Shown one piece after another: positions 27,631 to 36,648 of a stretch of 64,000 nucleotides of DNA. Numbering within the stretch: the stretch's first letter is position 1; each line of letters opens with the position of its first letter. The position numbers were made by a program, and so were the translations under genes. This stretch comes from Ensifer adhaerens. GTDB taxonomy: Bacteria; Pseudomonadota; Alphaproteobacteria; Rhizobiales; Rhizobiaceae. The notes under the pieces were generated by a model that saw nothing but the letters and a program-made list of their open reading frames with translations, was not told the DNA's origin and did no database searches. The stretch covers positions 738,001 to 802,000 of the forward strand of contig NZ_CP118611.1 of the NCBI RefSeq assembly GCF_028993555.1, in the 5' to 3' direction.

Positions 27631-27822
27631 TGGTGCGGTCACCTCGGACGTTTTGATCGGACCTTTGATGCTCCCGGCTCAGACCTAAGTCCCGGGCGCG
27701 GAGGCAATGGTCGGGGCCCGGTGGCGCCGTATCGAGGGCGCAGATATCGTCTTGGCATCAAACGCCGCTCGCTTGAGTCCACGAGAAGGAAGTGAACGGC
27801 ACGTTGGAATAAGGAGAATATC

Positions 27823-28581
27823 ATGGCTATGACTCATCTCGTCGCCCGAAGCATCATGGCACTTACGCTGGCTGTCGCGCCTGTGACTGGCGTTGCTTTT
27901 GGTCTCGTCGACGCCGCCTATGCCAAGGGAGGCAATGGTGGCGGCAACGGTGGTGGCAATGGTGGTGGCAGCGACCATGGCGGTGGCCACGGTAATGACC
28001 GCGATGGCAACTCCGGCCACGGCAAATCCGATAACGCGCGTGGCAGCAACACGGAGACGAAGGGCAAGTCCGGCGAGAAGTCGCAGCAGAAATCCCACGT
28101 TTCGAGCGGTAAGGAAAAGGCGCATAAACCGAAGAAGGCTGAAAAGGTGGTCAAGTCTGAGCCGCTGGTTTCGGATCCGGTGGTCGAGCCTGTTCCAGTG
28201 GTCGAACCTGTGCCGGTGGTCGAACCTGTGACACCCGGGGGTACTCCGGGCTTCCGCTCGCTCAACCGCAACTACCACGCTTACCTCAATTCAAACGATC
28301 CGAAGATGGCCGGGATTAGGGCCTATGCGATCGCGTACGCCGAGTTCGAGGCTGAAAACGGCGAGGATGTCGTTCCCACGGACCCGGCGCTGAGCGACGA
28401 GGCGCTGCGCGATGCGCTCGCCGGGTTCACCAAGGACGGGGTGGTGACTGACGACATGGTCGATGAAGCCAAGGGAATACTCGGCGTTGGCCCGGCGGTC
28501 GGAAAGATCGATGAAATCCGCGAAACACTCCCGCCAGCGCCGGCGGACGAGACGGATCCGGACGCAGAACTCGCCCAGTAA
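27823..28581 (+). CDS. Exported glycine-rich protein with Pro-Val-Glu repeats
   Basis: 252 aa. Signal peptide 1-34 (IMALTLAVAPVTGVAFGLVDAAYA, cleavage after AYA). The mature part starts with (GGN)n low complexity, then a Lys/Ser-rich segment, then three VVEPVPVVEP-type repeats around residues 122-143. A folded-looking C-terminal domain follows (RNYHAYLNSNDPKMAGIRAYAIAYAEFEAE). AAGGAGAATATC precedes the ATG. It is divergent from the two-component genes and resembles the other Gly-rich exported gene at 24991 only in its first half. Possible matrix or surface protein. Confidence 0.78.
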   Translation: MAMTHLVARSIMALTLAVAPVTGVAFGLVDAAYAKGGNGGGNGGGNGGGSDHGGGHGNDRDGNSGHGKSDNARGSNTETKGKSGEKSQQKSHVSSGKEKAHKPKKAEKVVKSEPLVSDPVVEPVPVVEPVPVVEPVTPGGTPGFRSLNRNYHAYLNSNDPKMAGIRAYAIAYAEFEAENGEDVVPTDPALSDEALRDALAGFTKDGVVTDDMVDEAKGILGVGPAVGKIDEIRETLPPAPADETDPDAELAQ

Positions 28582-28592
28582 AGCCAAGAGCA

Positions 28593-28627
28593 GGCGGCCG
28601 GTCGGCCTTGTTGCCGGACCGGCTGCC
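28593..28627 (+). promoter_or_regulatory. Intercistronic hairpin
   Basis: GGCGGCCGGTC pairs with GACCGGCTGCC, with one mismatch, between the Gly-rich gene and the EAL gene. No T run. Could be an mRNA-stabilising or attenuating stem. Confidence 0.5.
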
Positions 28628-28644
28628 AACCAGGCGGAGTGAGA

Positions 28645-29412
28645 ATGTTTGATCGTGTTGCGGAAGTCTTCGATGACGCAGTGGAACAGGGGCGCGTCGG
28701 CTTCTCACTTCAACATATCAATGCTGTCGCCGACGTCGGCAGCGTCCTCTATTCGGAATGCCTGGGACGACTCGTCAGACCGGATGGCGAGATTGCGACA
28801 GCCAGCGAGTTTATAGGCTATCTGGAGGCTGCGGGCCGTATCGCCGCACTCGACAGGCATATGCTCACCCTTGCGTTTGACTGGCTCGCATGCCACCCCT
28901 CCGGTGATCTCGGGTGCAACGTCTCGGTCCAGAGCATCTCCGACGAACGCAACAGGGACATTCTCTTCGACCTGTTGTTTGTAAACGCGCGGTTTGCATC
29001 GCGCCTCGTCCTCGAGTTGACGGAAAGCGTGCCGATCTCCGCTCTTCCGACCGTAGGTCGGTTTCTTCAAAGTGTGCAGGCCCTTGGTTACAGGATTGCC
29101 GTTGACGACTTCGGCACGGGGTTCTCGACGCCGGAGGCGCTGCTGTCCTTGCCGGTGGACATCGTGAAGATTGACGGGTTCTTCCTACGCCGCGGCCCGG
29201 GGGCCGCGGAGCGCTTTCTTTCGCACATGGTCGGCCTGGCATCTTGTGTCGCCCGGACAGTGGTCATCGAAGGTGTTGAAACCTACGCGCAGTTCGAAGC
29301 TGCACAGGCCGCCGGCGCAACCCACGTTCAGGGGTTCCTGCTGTCCGAGCCTACTCTCACTCCACTGTTTGGCGGGGCGGCGCACCATCGTTCGGGTATG
29401 ATGGTCTGCTGA
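28645..29412 (+). CDS. EAL-domain cyclic-di-GMP phosphodiesterase
   Basis: 255 aa, essentially a lone EAL domain with no sensor. First motif SECL at 37-40 keeps the Glu though it reads ECL instead of EAL; NVS at 92-94, ELTE at 124-127, DDFGTG at 154-159, Lys175 (VKIDG) and EGVE at 209-212 are all present, so it should be catalytically active and hydrolyse c-di-GMP to pGpG. It follows the Gly-rich exported gene by 63 bp and may be cotranscribed, tying surface-protein expression to c-di-GMP turnover. Confidence 0.9.
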   Translation: MFDRVAEVFDDAVEQGRVGFSLQHINAVADVGSVLYSECLGRLVRPDGEIATASEFIGYLEAAGRIAALDRHMLTLAFDWLACHPSGDLGCNVSVQSISDERNRDILFDLLFVNARFASRLVLELTESVPISALPTVGRFLQSVQALGYRIAVDDFGTGFSTPEALLSLPVDIVKIDGFFLRRGPGAAERFLSHMVGLASCVARTVVIEGVETYAQFEAAQAAGATHVQGFLLSEPTLTPLFGGAAHHRSGMMVC

Positions 29413-29552
29413 GAACTGAAAGGTCGGCAACCAACGACGACCCGACGTTCAGGTTCCTTCAAAATCGACAAACTGACCAAACGCCTTAACCCTTCTGCTC
29501 CCGCCGAAGCAGATCATTCCCCAGTTCGCACGGGTCCATCCACTGTGCAGAG

Positions 29553-29822
29553 CTAGTTGAGCACGCGCATCGGCGCACCGCGTCGCGGAAAGGATGTCGC
29601 CTCCGAGCGCGATCGCTCCAGCAACATGGCGTTTTCAAACAGGGTACCCTCGTCGCAGATTCCGCCGCGAATCTGGTCTGTCAGATACCGAACCAGGCGT
29701 CCGGCGCGCTGGCTGTTCGCAGGGATGTTCTGCCACAGGCAGACCCGGTCGAAGGTGCGCTGGAGCATTTCAAGCTCGGTTGCATTCCATTGGCCATTGA
29801 GATCATTACCTGCCCACTGCAT
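29553..29822 (-). CDS. Small helical protein of unknown function
   Basis: 89 aa. The frame is much longer (to 30398), but only this part looks like protein, and ATG at 29822 follows GGGAGG at good spacing. Core WNATELEMLQRTFDRVCLW resembles a family of short rhizobial proteins with a helical N-terminus and variable basic tail. Divergently placed near the HWE kinase, and possibly linked to stress signalling. Function unknown. Confidence 0.65.
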   Translation of the reverse strand: MQWAGNDLNGQWNATELEMLQRTFDRVCLWQNIPANSQRAGRLVRYLTDQIRGGICDEGTLFENAMLLERSRSEATSFPRRGAPMRVLN

Positions 29823-30382
29823 TGAAACCTCCCTGGCGGCCGTGGTTCCGGCCCATCTTCCAGTTGACGCTTTCAGTTTCACGCGGGGTATCGCTGATGT
29901 TCGCTTCAACCCGCGGAGCCTCTTCGGGAAGACAAGCTTCAATTGTCCTATCTCCCACGCAGTCGTTCCTGATCGTCGGCCATCGGTCGGCGACCGGCCG
30001 GTCAATCTATACCTCTTCATGAAATTAAGCCAGTGACGATGGATTGCCGTGCTTGGCAAGGCGGGATGCGAGGAAATTGCCCTCCCGGGGTGGTGCGCCC
30101 CCGGCAATAGGTGGCTGTCTCGAAAGATGCGAGCGGCACTGGTTTCGGCAATGAACAGAAAACCGCCCGATCTCGGTGAGCCGCAAAATGCGGAGCACCG
30201 CCCCCGGGGCACCTGTCTGTGTGCCGGTCGTATTCGCCCACACTCCGTACTTCCAGGTTTGACGCCCCTGAGTTCGGGCTTCGAGTTGCCACCAGCGGAA
30301 CATTTTGGGAGGTCGGACGTACTAGTTGGGCCGGGGCACATGAATCCGCAAATGAATGCCCGGACGGAAGCGAGCAGAACCG
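29823..30382. other. 560-bp divergent intergenic region
   Basis: Separates the 89-aa gene and the PAS-HWE kinase. Open frames on both strands lack RBS and protein-like composition. It must contain both promoters. A weak GGAAC-17-GTA match at 30297 is too imperfect to call an EcfG promoter. Confidence 0.5.
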
Positions 30383-31426
30383 ATGACGTCACGGCCATTC
30401 GATGAGGACGCAGTCGCCGACGATGTCCTTCGGGCGCGTTTCGCGGCGATCGTGGAATCGTCTTTCGATGCCATCGTCAGCAAGGATCTGGACGGCACCG
30501 TCCGTACCTGGAACGGTGCCGCGGAACGGCTCTTCGGCTATCCGGCCGACGAAATGATGGGCCGCTCCATCCTCACCATCATCCCGGCGCATCTTCACGA
30601 AGAAGAGATGAGACTGCTCAGCCGCCTGAGGCAGGGGGAGCGGATTGAACCGTTCGAGACGGTGCGCCAACGCAAGGACGGAAGATATGTGACGGTTTCG
30701 CTGACGGTCTCGCCTATTCGCAACGGCGTGGCCAAGATCGTGGGTGCGTCGGTGGTTGCGCGCGACATTACGTCTACCAAAGAAAAGGAGCGCCGCATTC
30801 GCCTTCTTCTACGTGAGGTCAACCATCGGGTTCGCAACCAGTATGCGATCATCCTTGCAATGATCAGGCAGAGTCGCGTCGAGGCATCCAATGCCGCAAC
30901 TTTCCAGAAACGTATCGAAGAGCGCATCTGGGCATTGGCAGCCTCTCACGATCTGATTGCGTCAGCCGACTGGAAGGGGGCCGATCTCAGTGATCTAGTC
31001 GAGACGCAGATGGCCCCCTTTCATCCGGGCGACATCTATCAGGTCAACGGGCCGTCTCTGGCTTTGGTGCCCGTCGCGATCGAGAATCTCGGTATGGCGA
31101 TCCACGAACTGGCGCTGAATTCGCTGCGCGGCGGCGTGCTGAAAGAGGGTGCCGGGTTGATTTCCGTGCGGTGGACGCTCTCAGAAAGGGGGCCGATCCG
31201 CGGCTTCTCGATCACCTGGGACGAACACGTCTTGCCGGGAAGCAAAGGTCCGAGCATTCCGCAATCCGGTTTCGGAGCCGTGGTGCTGCGGCGCAGTGTG
31301 GCGCAGGCGCTGAGCGCGACGGTCGACGTCGCCTGTGGCGACGGAATGCTAAAATGGCGGCTGGCTGGGCCAGCCGATCGCTTCCTGGAACCCTACCACG
31401 CAGCAACAGCGACCGATGAACCGTAG
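30383..31426 (+). CDS. PAS-domain HWE-family sensor histidine kinase
   Basis: 347 aa, no membrane segment. PAS domain at about 15-130 (IVESSFDAIVSKDLDGTVRTWN, AAERLFGYPADEMMG). The H-box EVNHRVRNQ with His148 begins an HWE kinase core, with HELALNS as N-box and the SGFGAVVLRRSV G-box region near 295. The segment after the N-box (LRGGVL) differs from the common KYGAL, but the nucleotide-binding Asn is kept. HWE kinases often feed the alphaproteobacterial general stress response. No regulator gene is adjacent, so the partner is elsewhere. Confidence 0.9.
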   Translation: MTSRPFDEDAVADDVLRARFAAIVESSFDAIVSKDLDGTVRTWNGAAERLFGYPADEMMGRSILTIIPAHLHEEEMRLLSRLRQGERIEPFETVRQRKDGRYVTVSLTVSPIRNGVAKIVGASVVARDITSTKEKERRIRLLLREVNHRVRNQYAIILAMIRQSRVEASNAATFQKRIEERIWALAASHDLIASADWKGADLSDLVETQMAPFHPGDIYQVNGPSLALVPVAIENLGMAIHELALNSLRGGVLKEGAGLISVRWTLSERGPIRGFSITWDEHVLPGSKGPSIPQSGFGAVVLRRSVAQALSATVDVACGDGMLKWRLAGPADRFLEPYHAATATDEP

Positions 31427-32188
31427 CCGGTCTGCGGTGCGCGCAATCAGCCTGGACGGCGCGGTCGCAGATATCGGCGGCCTCCTTATCGCTCAAGCTA
31501 TAACCGGCGACGAGGACTTCGCGGTGAACGGCCATTATCGTCATAATGGCGATGAGGGGATCCGCGAGCACACCGTTATGACAGCGACGAGCGCCATGGC
31601 TGCTGCCGAAGGTGAACGAAGGAATGAAAACACTAAGCGTCGCCTCCATCGAGGGAACATCGCTGGCGAAGACGACCGCGACATACGCGAATAGAGAAAG
31701 CGTGAACCACTTTCAAAAACGTCGCACAGCGTCCGTGTAGCACGAAAAAATCAAGCAAAACGCAGGCGATTCCAAAAAAAACGCGCCTTTGGGGCCCGTC
31801 GTGGGGTACGTCAAAATTTGCTCCGAAACGCAATGCGCGTCGCTGAGATGGACACACCTCGGTGGTCATCTCATCCTGTCGCCGCATACCACGTAGGTGG
31901 GATATTCGATACCTAAATCATCGTAGCATATACGGATGGCGTACTTCCATTTTCATTCGCAACAGCCCAATTTGATCGTATTCCAGAGACGACCTTTGTA
32001 GTAGGCTGCAATTTGTCGACCGCTGTAGAGTATGCGTGTTTCGCGACAGTGGAGAGCCGCAGTCAAGTTAATGCGCGAGTTTGCTCTCCAAGTATTTCCG
32101 AAGTATATCGTATGGCCGAGTAGCGCAACCTGAGGGTTTCATTGCAGCGCGTGGTCTTAATATTTTCGGGTCGGGGAGCATTGAAATT
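31427..32188. other. 760-bp region without a supported gene
   Basis: Part of it (about 31690-32190) is richer in A/T than the surroundings and includes A runs near 31743 and 31773. Frames present lack RBS and family character. It presumably contains the promoter of the LuxR gene. No clear RNA structure was recognised. Confidence 0.45.
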
Positions 32189-32980
32189 ATGATCTCAAAG
32201 GCATCGAACGCAAAGCAATTCGCTGGCAATACCACGCAACCTTTGTCCAGCGAACACTTCGAAGCCGTCAATCCGCCAGCGCCGTCAACACAGCAAGAAC
32301 GCTTGCTCGTGATCATCGATGGACGTGCGCTTGACCGGCAATGCCTGGCGCAGAGCATCGTTGCTCAAAAATCGGACATGCGTGTGCTGGCTCTTGGATC
32401 AATCGAGGAATGGCGGCAGCAACGCGGTCAACGGCCCAGATTGTCCGCGATACTGTTGAACATAGGAAGCAGAAAGGTCTCGGAGCTCGCCGTCGCTGAA
32501 GAAGTTCGTAGGCTATCGTCGGAATTCGAGCCAGCGCCGGTCATCGTATTGGCCGACACGGACGAACTTGGTCAGATCATGAAGGCGCTCGAATGTGGGG
32601 CGAAGGGCTATATTCCTTCTTCCGTGAACATCGACGTATGCATAGAGGCGGTCTACCTTGCTTTGGCGGGAGGCATATTCGTTCCTGCCAGCAGCGTGCT
32701 TGCCATGCGGCAGTTGCTGGAGACGAGCGGCACGGCCGCGCGGCCGCTTGCTGGCATGTTCACAGCCCGCCAGGCTGAAGTGGCGGAAGCCCTCAGGCGC
32801 GGAAAGGCCAACAAGATCATCGCCTATGAACTCAACCTCCGCGAGAGCACCGTCAAGGTTCATATCCGCAACATCATGAAAAAGATCAAGGCCACGAACA
32901 GGACCGAAGTTGCTTACAAGATAAACGATCTGTTTCCTGGTGACCGTCTGACAGACGACACAAGCGGTCGGCATCGCTGA
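32189..32980 (+). CDS. LuxR-type regulator with receiver-like domain lacking the phospho-Asp
   Basis: 263 aa. Residues 37-165 follow the response-regulator fold (LLVIIDGRALDRQ, VIVLADTDE, LECGAKGYIPSS), but the phospho-acceptor position holds Asn91 (AILLNIGS) and the acidic pair is reduced to one Asp. HTH at 190-246 (FTARQAEVAEALRRGKANKIIAYELNLRESTVKVHI). So it probably acts without phosphorylation. ATG at 32189 was chosen; the frame extends to 32081 but that part is not domain-like. It precedes the polysaccharide genes and may regulate them. Confidence 0.82.
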   Translation: MISKASNAKQFAGNTTQPLSSEHFEAVNPPAPSTQQERLLVIIDGRALDRQCLAQSIVAQKSDMRVLALGSIEEWRQQRGQRPRLSAILLNIGSRKVSELAVAEEVRRLSSEFEPAPVIVLADTDELGQIMKALECGAKGYIPSSVNIDVCIEAVYLALAGGIFVPASSVLAMRQLLETSGTAARPLAGMFTARQAEVAEALRRGKANKIIAYELNLRESTVKVHIRNIMKKIKATNRTEVAYKINDLFPGDRLTDDTSGRHR

Positions 32981-33376
32981 CGAGACATTCGCGGGCGCGG
33001 CGTGCGCTGCACGATACCAAGATGCGTACTTGCTGCGTTTCAATCTGTGAACCTGTTTCGCACGTAGTTCTCTTGCATAAGTAAAGGCTACCGCCTATTC
33101 TAAGGGTTCTGGCAATTCAGCAGTTGCGCCATTGGCGGTAATGTTATCCTGCTGGCGCCGAAAGCGAAAACGCACCGGAAATGCAGGGGATACTCACCTG
33201 CAGTGCGGTAGCGTATTTAGATTTTCCGAACAGCGATCGAATGACAATCTAGTTCCTGCTAGACGTCGGCTGTTGAGAAGGTCGGCTATCTGAGACGCTG
33301 CCCTCCCGTCGTTCAAACAGAACCCCGTCACCCTGTCGTTTGACTTTACCGTGCCCCTGTTTCGCCCAGGTGAACT
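32981..33376. other. 400-bp intergenic region upstream of the polysaccharide genes
   Basis: No supported gene. Likely holds the promoter of the plus-strand polysaccharide block; no clear operator was recognised. Confidence 0.45.
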
Positions 33377-34663
33377 TTGCTGCAAGTCTCCCTCCTGTTG
33401 TTGATTGGGTCGATCTGGTTTCCGGGCGCCACGCGGATTGCCGGGACGGATGGCTCGCTTTCCTTCCTGTTGGCTCTGTTTTGCGCTGTGGTGGGCATTG
33501 CATCGTATGGCGCGCTCGGAAAGCGGATCCACCGAACCGAGGCGACCTTGGCAACGGCATTGCTTACGACAGCGGGCCTGATCATCATTCTGTCCCTGTT
33601 GTCGATGCTCCACGCCGACAATCCGATGCGAACCATGCGCGCGATCTTCGCGCAGATCTTCGGTTTTGCCACGATCCCTGCGATTGCTGCACTCTCGGCC
33701 AGGCCGGACGGCAGCCTTCTGATCGATCGGCTGGTTTCGGCGATGATCATCATGAGCGTCGCAACTGCGTGCATCGTTATCGCCGGGCTCGGCGGCGCCA
33801 AGTTCGCGGATAGGGCAGAAGGCTATTTCAAGCATGCAAACCAGTTGGGAATAGCACTTTCGGCTGGCCTGCCACTTGTCGGCGCCCGGCTGGTCACCGC
33901 GCGAAAACACCGGATGTTGCTCGCCGGCTGCCTGGTTGCGGTACTGCTTGGATTGGTGAAGTCCGGTTCCAAGACGAATTTCGTCGTCGGCGTCAGTGGC
34001 CTCGGGCTTTTCTTTGCCTTGTATGCTGTCTATCTCGCAGTCAGGAGACAGCGTCCGTTGACGGTCATCGCGGGGGTGATTGCGGCACCCTTGGTGCTCC
34101 AGGCGGCCCTGTTCATCCTGCAATCCCTCAATCCACGTGCGCACAGGCTGCTGATGACCCAATTGTCGGGCGGCGAGGCGCATTCGATGATCTCGCGCGA
34201 GCGGCTGTGGTCTATCTCGATTGACCTGGGCCTTGCGCATCCGTTCACGGGTGTCGGCGCGGGCCAGCCGATCGGCGATATCGCCCCCCACAGCCACAAC
34301 CTGTTCATCGAGTATTTTCGCACGCTGGGTGTTCCCGGTGTCGGACTGATCACCATCATGGTGTTGCTGGTCGTTGTCATCCTCGTCGGTGCTGTTGTTC
34401 CCACCCTGTTGGGCCAAGGCAAGAGCAAGTACGCCAGCACCAACGCCATGCTGCTTGGGTCTGCAGTCTGTGTTTGGAACTATCTTGTGGCGAACCAGAT
34501 GAGCGACTCCTTCGGCCCGTCGACGGCGCCGTTCTTCTGGATCCCGCTGGCACTGCTGATCGCCTATCGCAGCATGCAGCGATCGCCGACGCCAGAGATC
34601 GGTGAGCGCCGCTTGACTTACTACGAGGCCATCCCGGGCGCTGCGCAGACGTTGGGAACGTGA
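33377..34663 (+). CDS. O-antigen ligase/Wzy-like polysaccharide polymerase
   Basis: 428 aa, about ten to twelve membrane helices. The large loop with GYFKHANQLGIALSAGLPL near residue 155 and the conserved RERLWSISIDLGLAHPFTGVGAG...HSHNLFIEYFRTLG (about 272-315) are the signature of the Wzy_C/WaaL family. It would polymerise lipid-linked repeat units in the inner membrane. The start is a TTG at 33377 with AGGTGA just upstream; no ATG fits. The next gene overlaps its stop by a GTGA junction. Confidence 0.88.
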   Translation: MLQVSLLLLIGSIWFPGATRIAGTDGSLSFLLALFCAVVGIASYGALGKRIHRTEATLATALLTTAGLIIILSLLSMLHADNPMRTMRAIFAQIFGFATIPAIAALSARPDGSLLIDRLVSAMIIMSVATACIVIAGLGGAKFADRAEGYFKHANQLGIALSAGLPLVGARLVTARKHRMLLAGCLVAVLLGLVKSGSKTNFVVGVSGLGLFFALYAVYLAVRRQRPLTVIAGVIAAPLVLQAALFILQSLNPRAHRLLMTQLSGGEAHSMISRERLWSISIDLGLAHPFTGVGAGQPIGDIAPHSHNLFIEYFRTLGVPGVGLITIMVLLVVVILVGAVVPTLLGQGKSKYASTNAMLLGSAVCVWNYLVANQMSDSFGPSTAPFFWIPLALLIAYRSMQRSPTPEIGERRLTYYEAIPGAAQTLGT

Positions 34664-35526
34664 GGGCGGCCGCCTTGGATACGGACCGTACGGGGTCGCC
34701 GCGGCTGGAAGCGATGTCTGGAGGCGAACGGCAGGCTATCGGCACTCGACCGCTGCCAGCGGGTATTCGTTTCATCGAGTTCTTCGGTCTTCCGGGAATC
34801 GGGAAGACAACCGCATCCCATCTGTTGGCTGAAAGGCTGCGGCGCACCGGTTCACGCGTCGATGAAAAGAGGATGACGTGGGAAGACAAGCCGCTCGTCG
34901 CGCGCCAGCTAAACAGGTTGAGCCTTGTCCTACCAAGATTGCGCAATCATGACTTTCGCTCGATCGCGTTGCGAACTGCCAGGTATGTCGCCGAGGATGG
35001 ACAGGAGGCGCCTGCGGACCTGATGCGCTGGACTTGGAATCTGTGGTCGGTCGCCGCCTACCTTGCCGAAGAGCGATCGAAGGATGTGGACGTCACGATC
35101 CTTGATCAGGGCCTGCTGCAAGGCTTCTGGTCCGTTCTGCTGAAGAGCCGACATAGGGGTACTTCAGAGCACTGGCTGGATATCATGTCTGCAATCGGGC
35201 TGGACGATATCGTCTTCGTCGATTTGCGCGGTAGCACCGATCTTGCTCTCAATCGGGTTCGAGGCAGGGATGATCGCGCCTCCAGGCTGCAACGCGAGCC
35301 TTCAACGGGCCAGCTGTCGCTCTGGACCAAGGCGGAACGCGCCTATTGTGCGATCGCGGCCGACCTTTGGAAGACACAGGCCGCAGCGCGCGGCATGCCG
35401 ATGTTTGCAGTCGTGGACATGATGGCCTCTGCCTCGCCGGACGAGGTGGCGGACAAGACGTTGCAAGCAGTGCTTCTGACCTACCAGCGTCGGCATAGCG
35501 CCATCGAACCGGGAGGCCAAACATGA
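34660..35526 (+). CDS. P-loop NTPase, kinase-like, of unknown substrate
   Basis: 288 aa from a GTG overlapping the previous stop; ATG at 34714 is an alternative and starts nearer to the domain. Walker A GLPGIGKTT at about 44-52, an ILDQGLLQGFW segment near 148 like the DR(S/Y) region of nucleoside or thymidylate kinases, and a lid-like RVRGRDDRASRLQ stretch near 200. It is soluble. Its place between a Wzy-like polymerase and a beta-helix protein suggests a role in preparing or modifying polysaccharide, but the substrate cannot be told. Confidence 0.72.
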   Translation: MRAAALDTDRTGSPRLEAMSGGERQAIGTRPLPAGIRFIEFFGLPGIGKTTASHLLAERLRRTGSRVDEKRMTWEDKPLVARQLNRLSLVLPRLRNHDFRSIALRTARYVAEDGQEAPADLMRWTWNLWSVAAYLAEERSKDVDVTILDQGLLQGFWSVLLKSRHRGTSEHWLDIMSAIGLDDIVFVDLRGSTDLALNRVRGRDDRASRLQREPSTGQLSLWTKAERAYCAIAADLWKTQAAARGMPMFAVVDMMASASPDEVADKTLQAVLLTYQRRHSAIEPGGQT

Positions 35527-36551
35527 ACCTCGATCGCCGCTCATTCATGCGCCTTGCTGGCGTTGGTCCCGCCCTCGCACTGTTGACCGGATCTGCCGTG
35601 AGCGACGACCGGCGGGCACCAGTCGACGAAGACGATCTGGAAGGCACACGCGTCGTGCTAAGCGGCGAATTCGGCTACGCGCAGAAGACGTTGCGCAATC
35701 TTCCGCCCGAAACCACCGTTGATGCCACGCGGGCACTTTTCACTGTCGCCAACAGCCGGAACACGGCTCCGAATGCAATCCTTGGCTGCGATATCGGTAT
35801 GCAGCCGGTCAACCCCTATCCGGTTGTCCTTCGCGATTGCCCCGAGGTTCATTTCGTCGGCGGGCGCATCAATGGCGAAGTGCCGCTTGATACGGACTGG
35901 GCGCACACCTACTGCAACAGTGCCGGCCTGCTCGTCAAAGACGGAACGACACGGCCGACAATCGAGGGCCTGCGGGCGCGCCGTTGTTGGGATGGCATTC
36001 GCCTGACAGACCAAGCGAACGGCTTTCTCCTCAAGAGCTGCTGGCTGAGCGAGATCAGGGACGATGCAGTGGAAGATGACTATCTTCTCGGCGGTGTCAT
36101 TCAAGATTGCCTGTTCGACGGCTGCTTTTCGGGCATAAGTCTCGACCCGGCATCAAATGATCGCGATGGCAGCAAAGGGATCGTGACGGTAGATCGATCA
36201 CTGATCCGCATGCAGGCTTACCTTGCCAAAGGCGATATAGTCCACCAAGCGCCTGTCAAAGCCTCCGACGTATCCCCACAGCTGAAAATTACGAACTCGG
36301 TGTTCGCGCTTACTTCGCCAAAGATGCGCGGATTTCGGCGTTTGGAACGAACCTGGCAAAGAGTGTCTGAAAGCCACGGCAACATGCTTTTGTGGCTACC
36401 TGATGAACCGATCCCGCCAGAACTGCCGCTTCCATCCGCAGGCTTTGAGTTGCTGACGGGCAATGACGCCCGCGACTATTGGAACAAGTCCCGGCGGCAA
36501 TGGATCACCGCGCATCCGGAAGTTCCCCGATTTTTCGATGACGAACTGTGA
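35523..36551 (+). CDS. Exported right-handed beta-helix-like protein, Tat-type signal
   Basis: 342 aa. The N-terminus MNLDRRSFMRLAG with a hydrophobic GVGPALALL stretch is a twin-arginine signal. The mature part has repeating short strands (GLLVKDGTTRPTIEGLRARRC, GIRLTDQANGFLLKSCWLSEI, GGVIQDCLFDGCFSGISL) as in right-handed parallel beta-helices of the pectate-lyase/inverting glycosidase kind. Likely a periplasmic lyase, hydrolase or epimerase acting on the polysaccharide; no active-site motif was identified. The start overlaps the preceding stop (ATGA). Confidence 0.75.
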   Translation: MNLDRRSFMRLAGVGPALALLTGSAVSDDRRAPVDEDDLEGTRVVLSGEFGYAQKTLRNLPPETTVDATRALFTVANSRNTAPNAILGCDIGMQPVNPYPVVLRDCPEVHFVGGRINGEVPLDTDWAHTYCNSAGLLVKDGTTRPTIEGLRARRCWDGIRLTDQANGFLLKSCWLSEIRDDAVEDDYLLGGVIQDCLFDGCFSGISLDPASNDRDGSKGIVTVDRSLIRMQAYLAKGDIVHQAPVKASDVSPQLKITNSVFALTSPKMRGFRRLERTWQRVSESHGNMLLWLPDEPIPPELPLPSAGFELLTGNDARDYWNKSRRQWITAHPEVPRFFDDEL

Positions 36552-36648
36552 CGGCTCCAAACCGAATGCGCGAGATGTGCCGGGCAGGGCATCTGACAAG
36601 CGCGCTCATGATCCTTAAATGCATCGAACCCGATCAGAGGTGAAAGCC

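Noticed and set aside
30297..30321. Possible EcfG promoter (GGAAC, 17-bp spacer, GTA) before the HWE kinase
   Set aside because: The -10 half does not match the GTT consensus and no second example was found nearby.
29553..30398. 281-codon version of the small minus-strand gene
   Set aside because: Residues before the ATG at 29822 do not look like protein and that ATG has a clear GGGAGG; only the 89-aa form is kept.
31416..31694. 92-codon frame overlapping the end of the HWE kinase
   Set aside because: No RBS of its own and no recognisable features; treated as intergenic.
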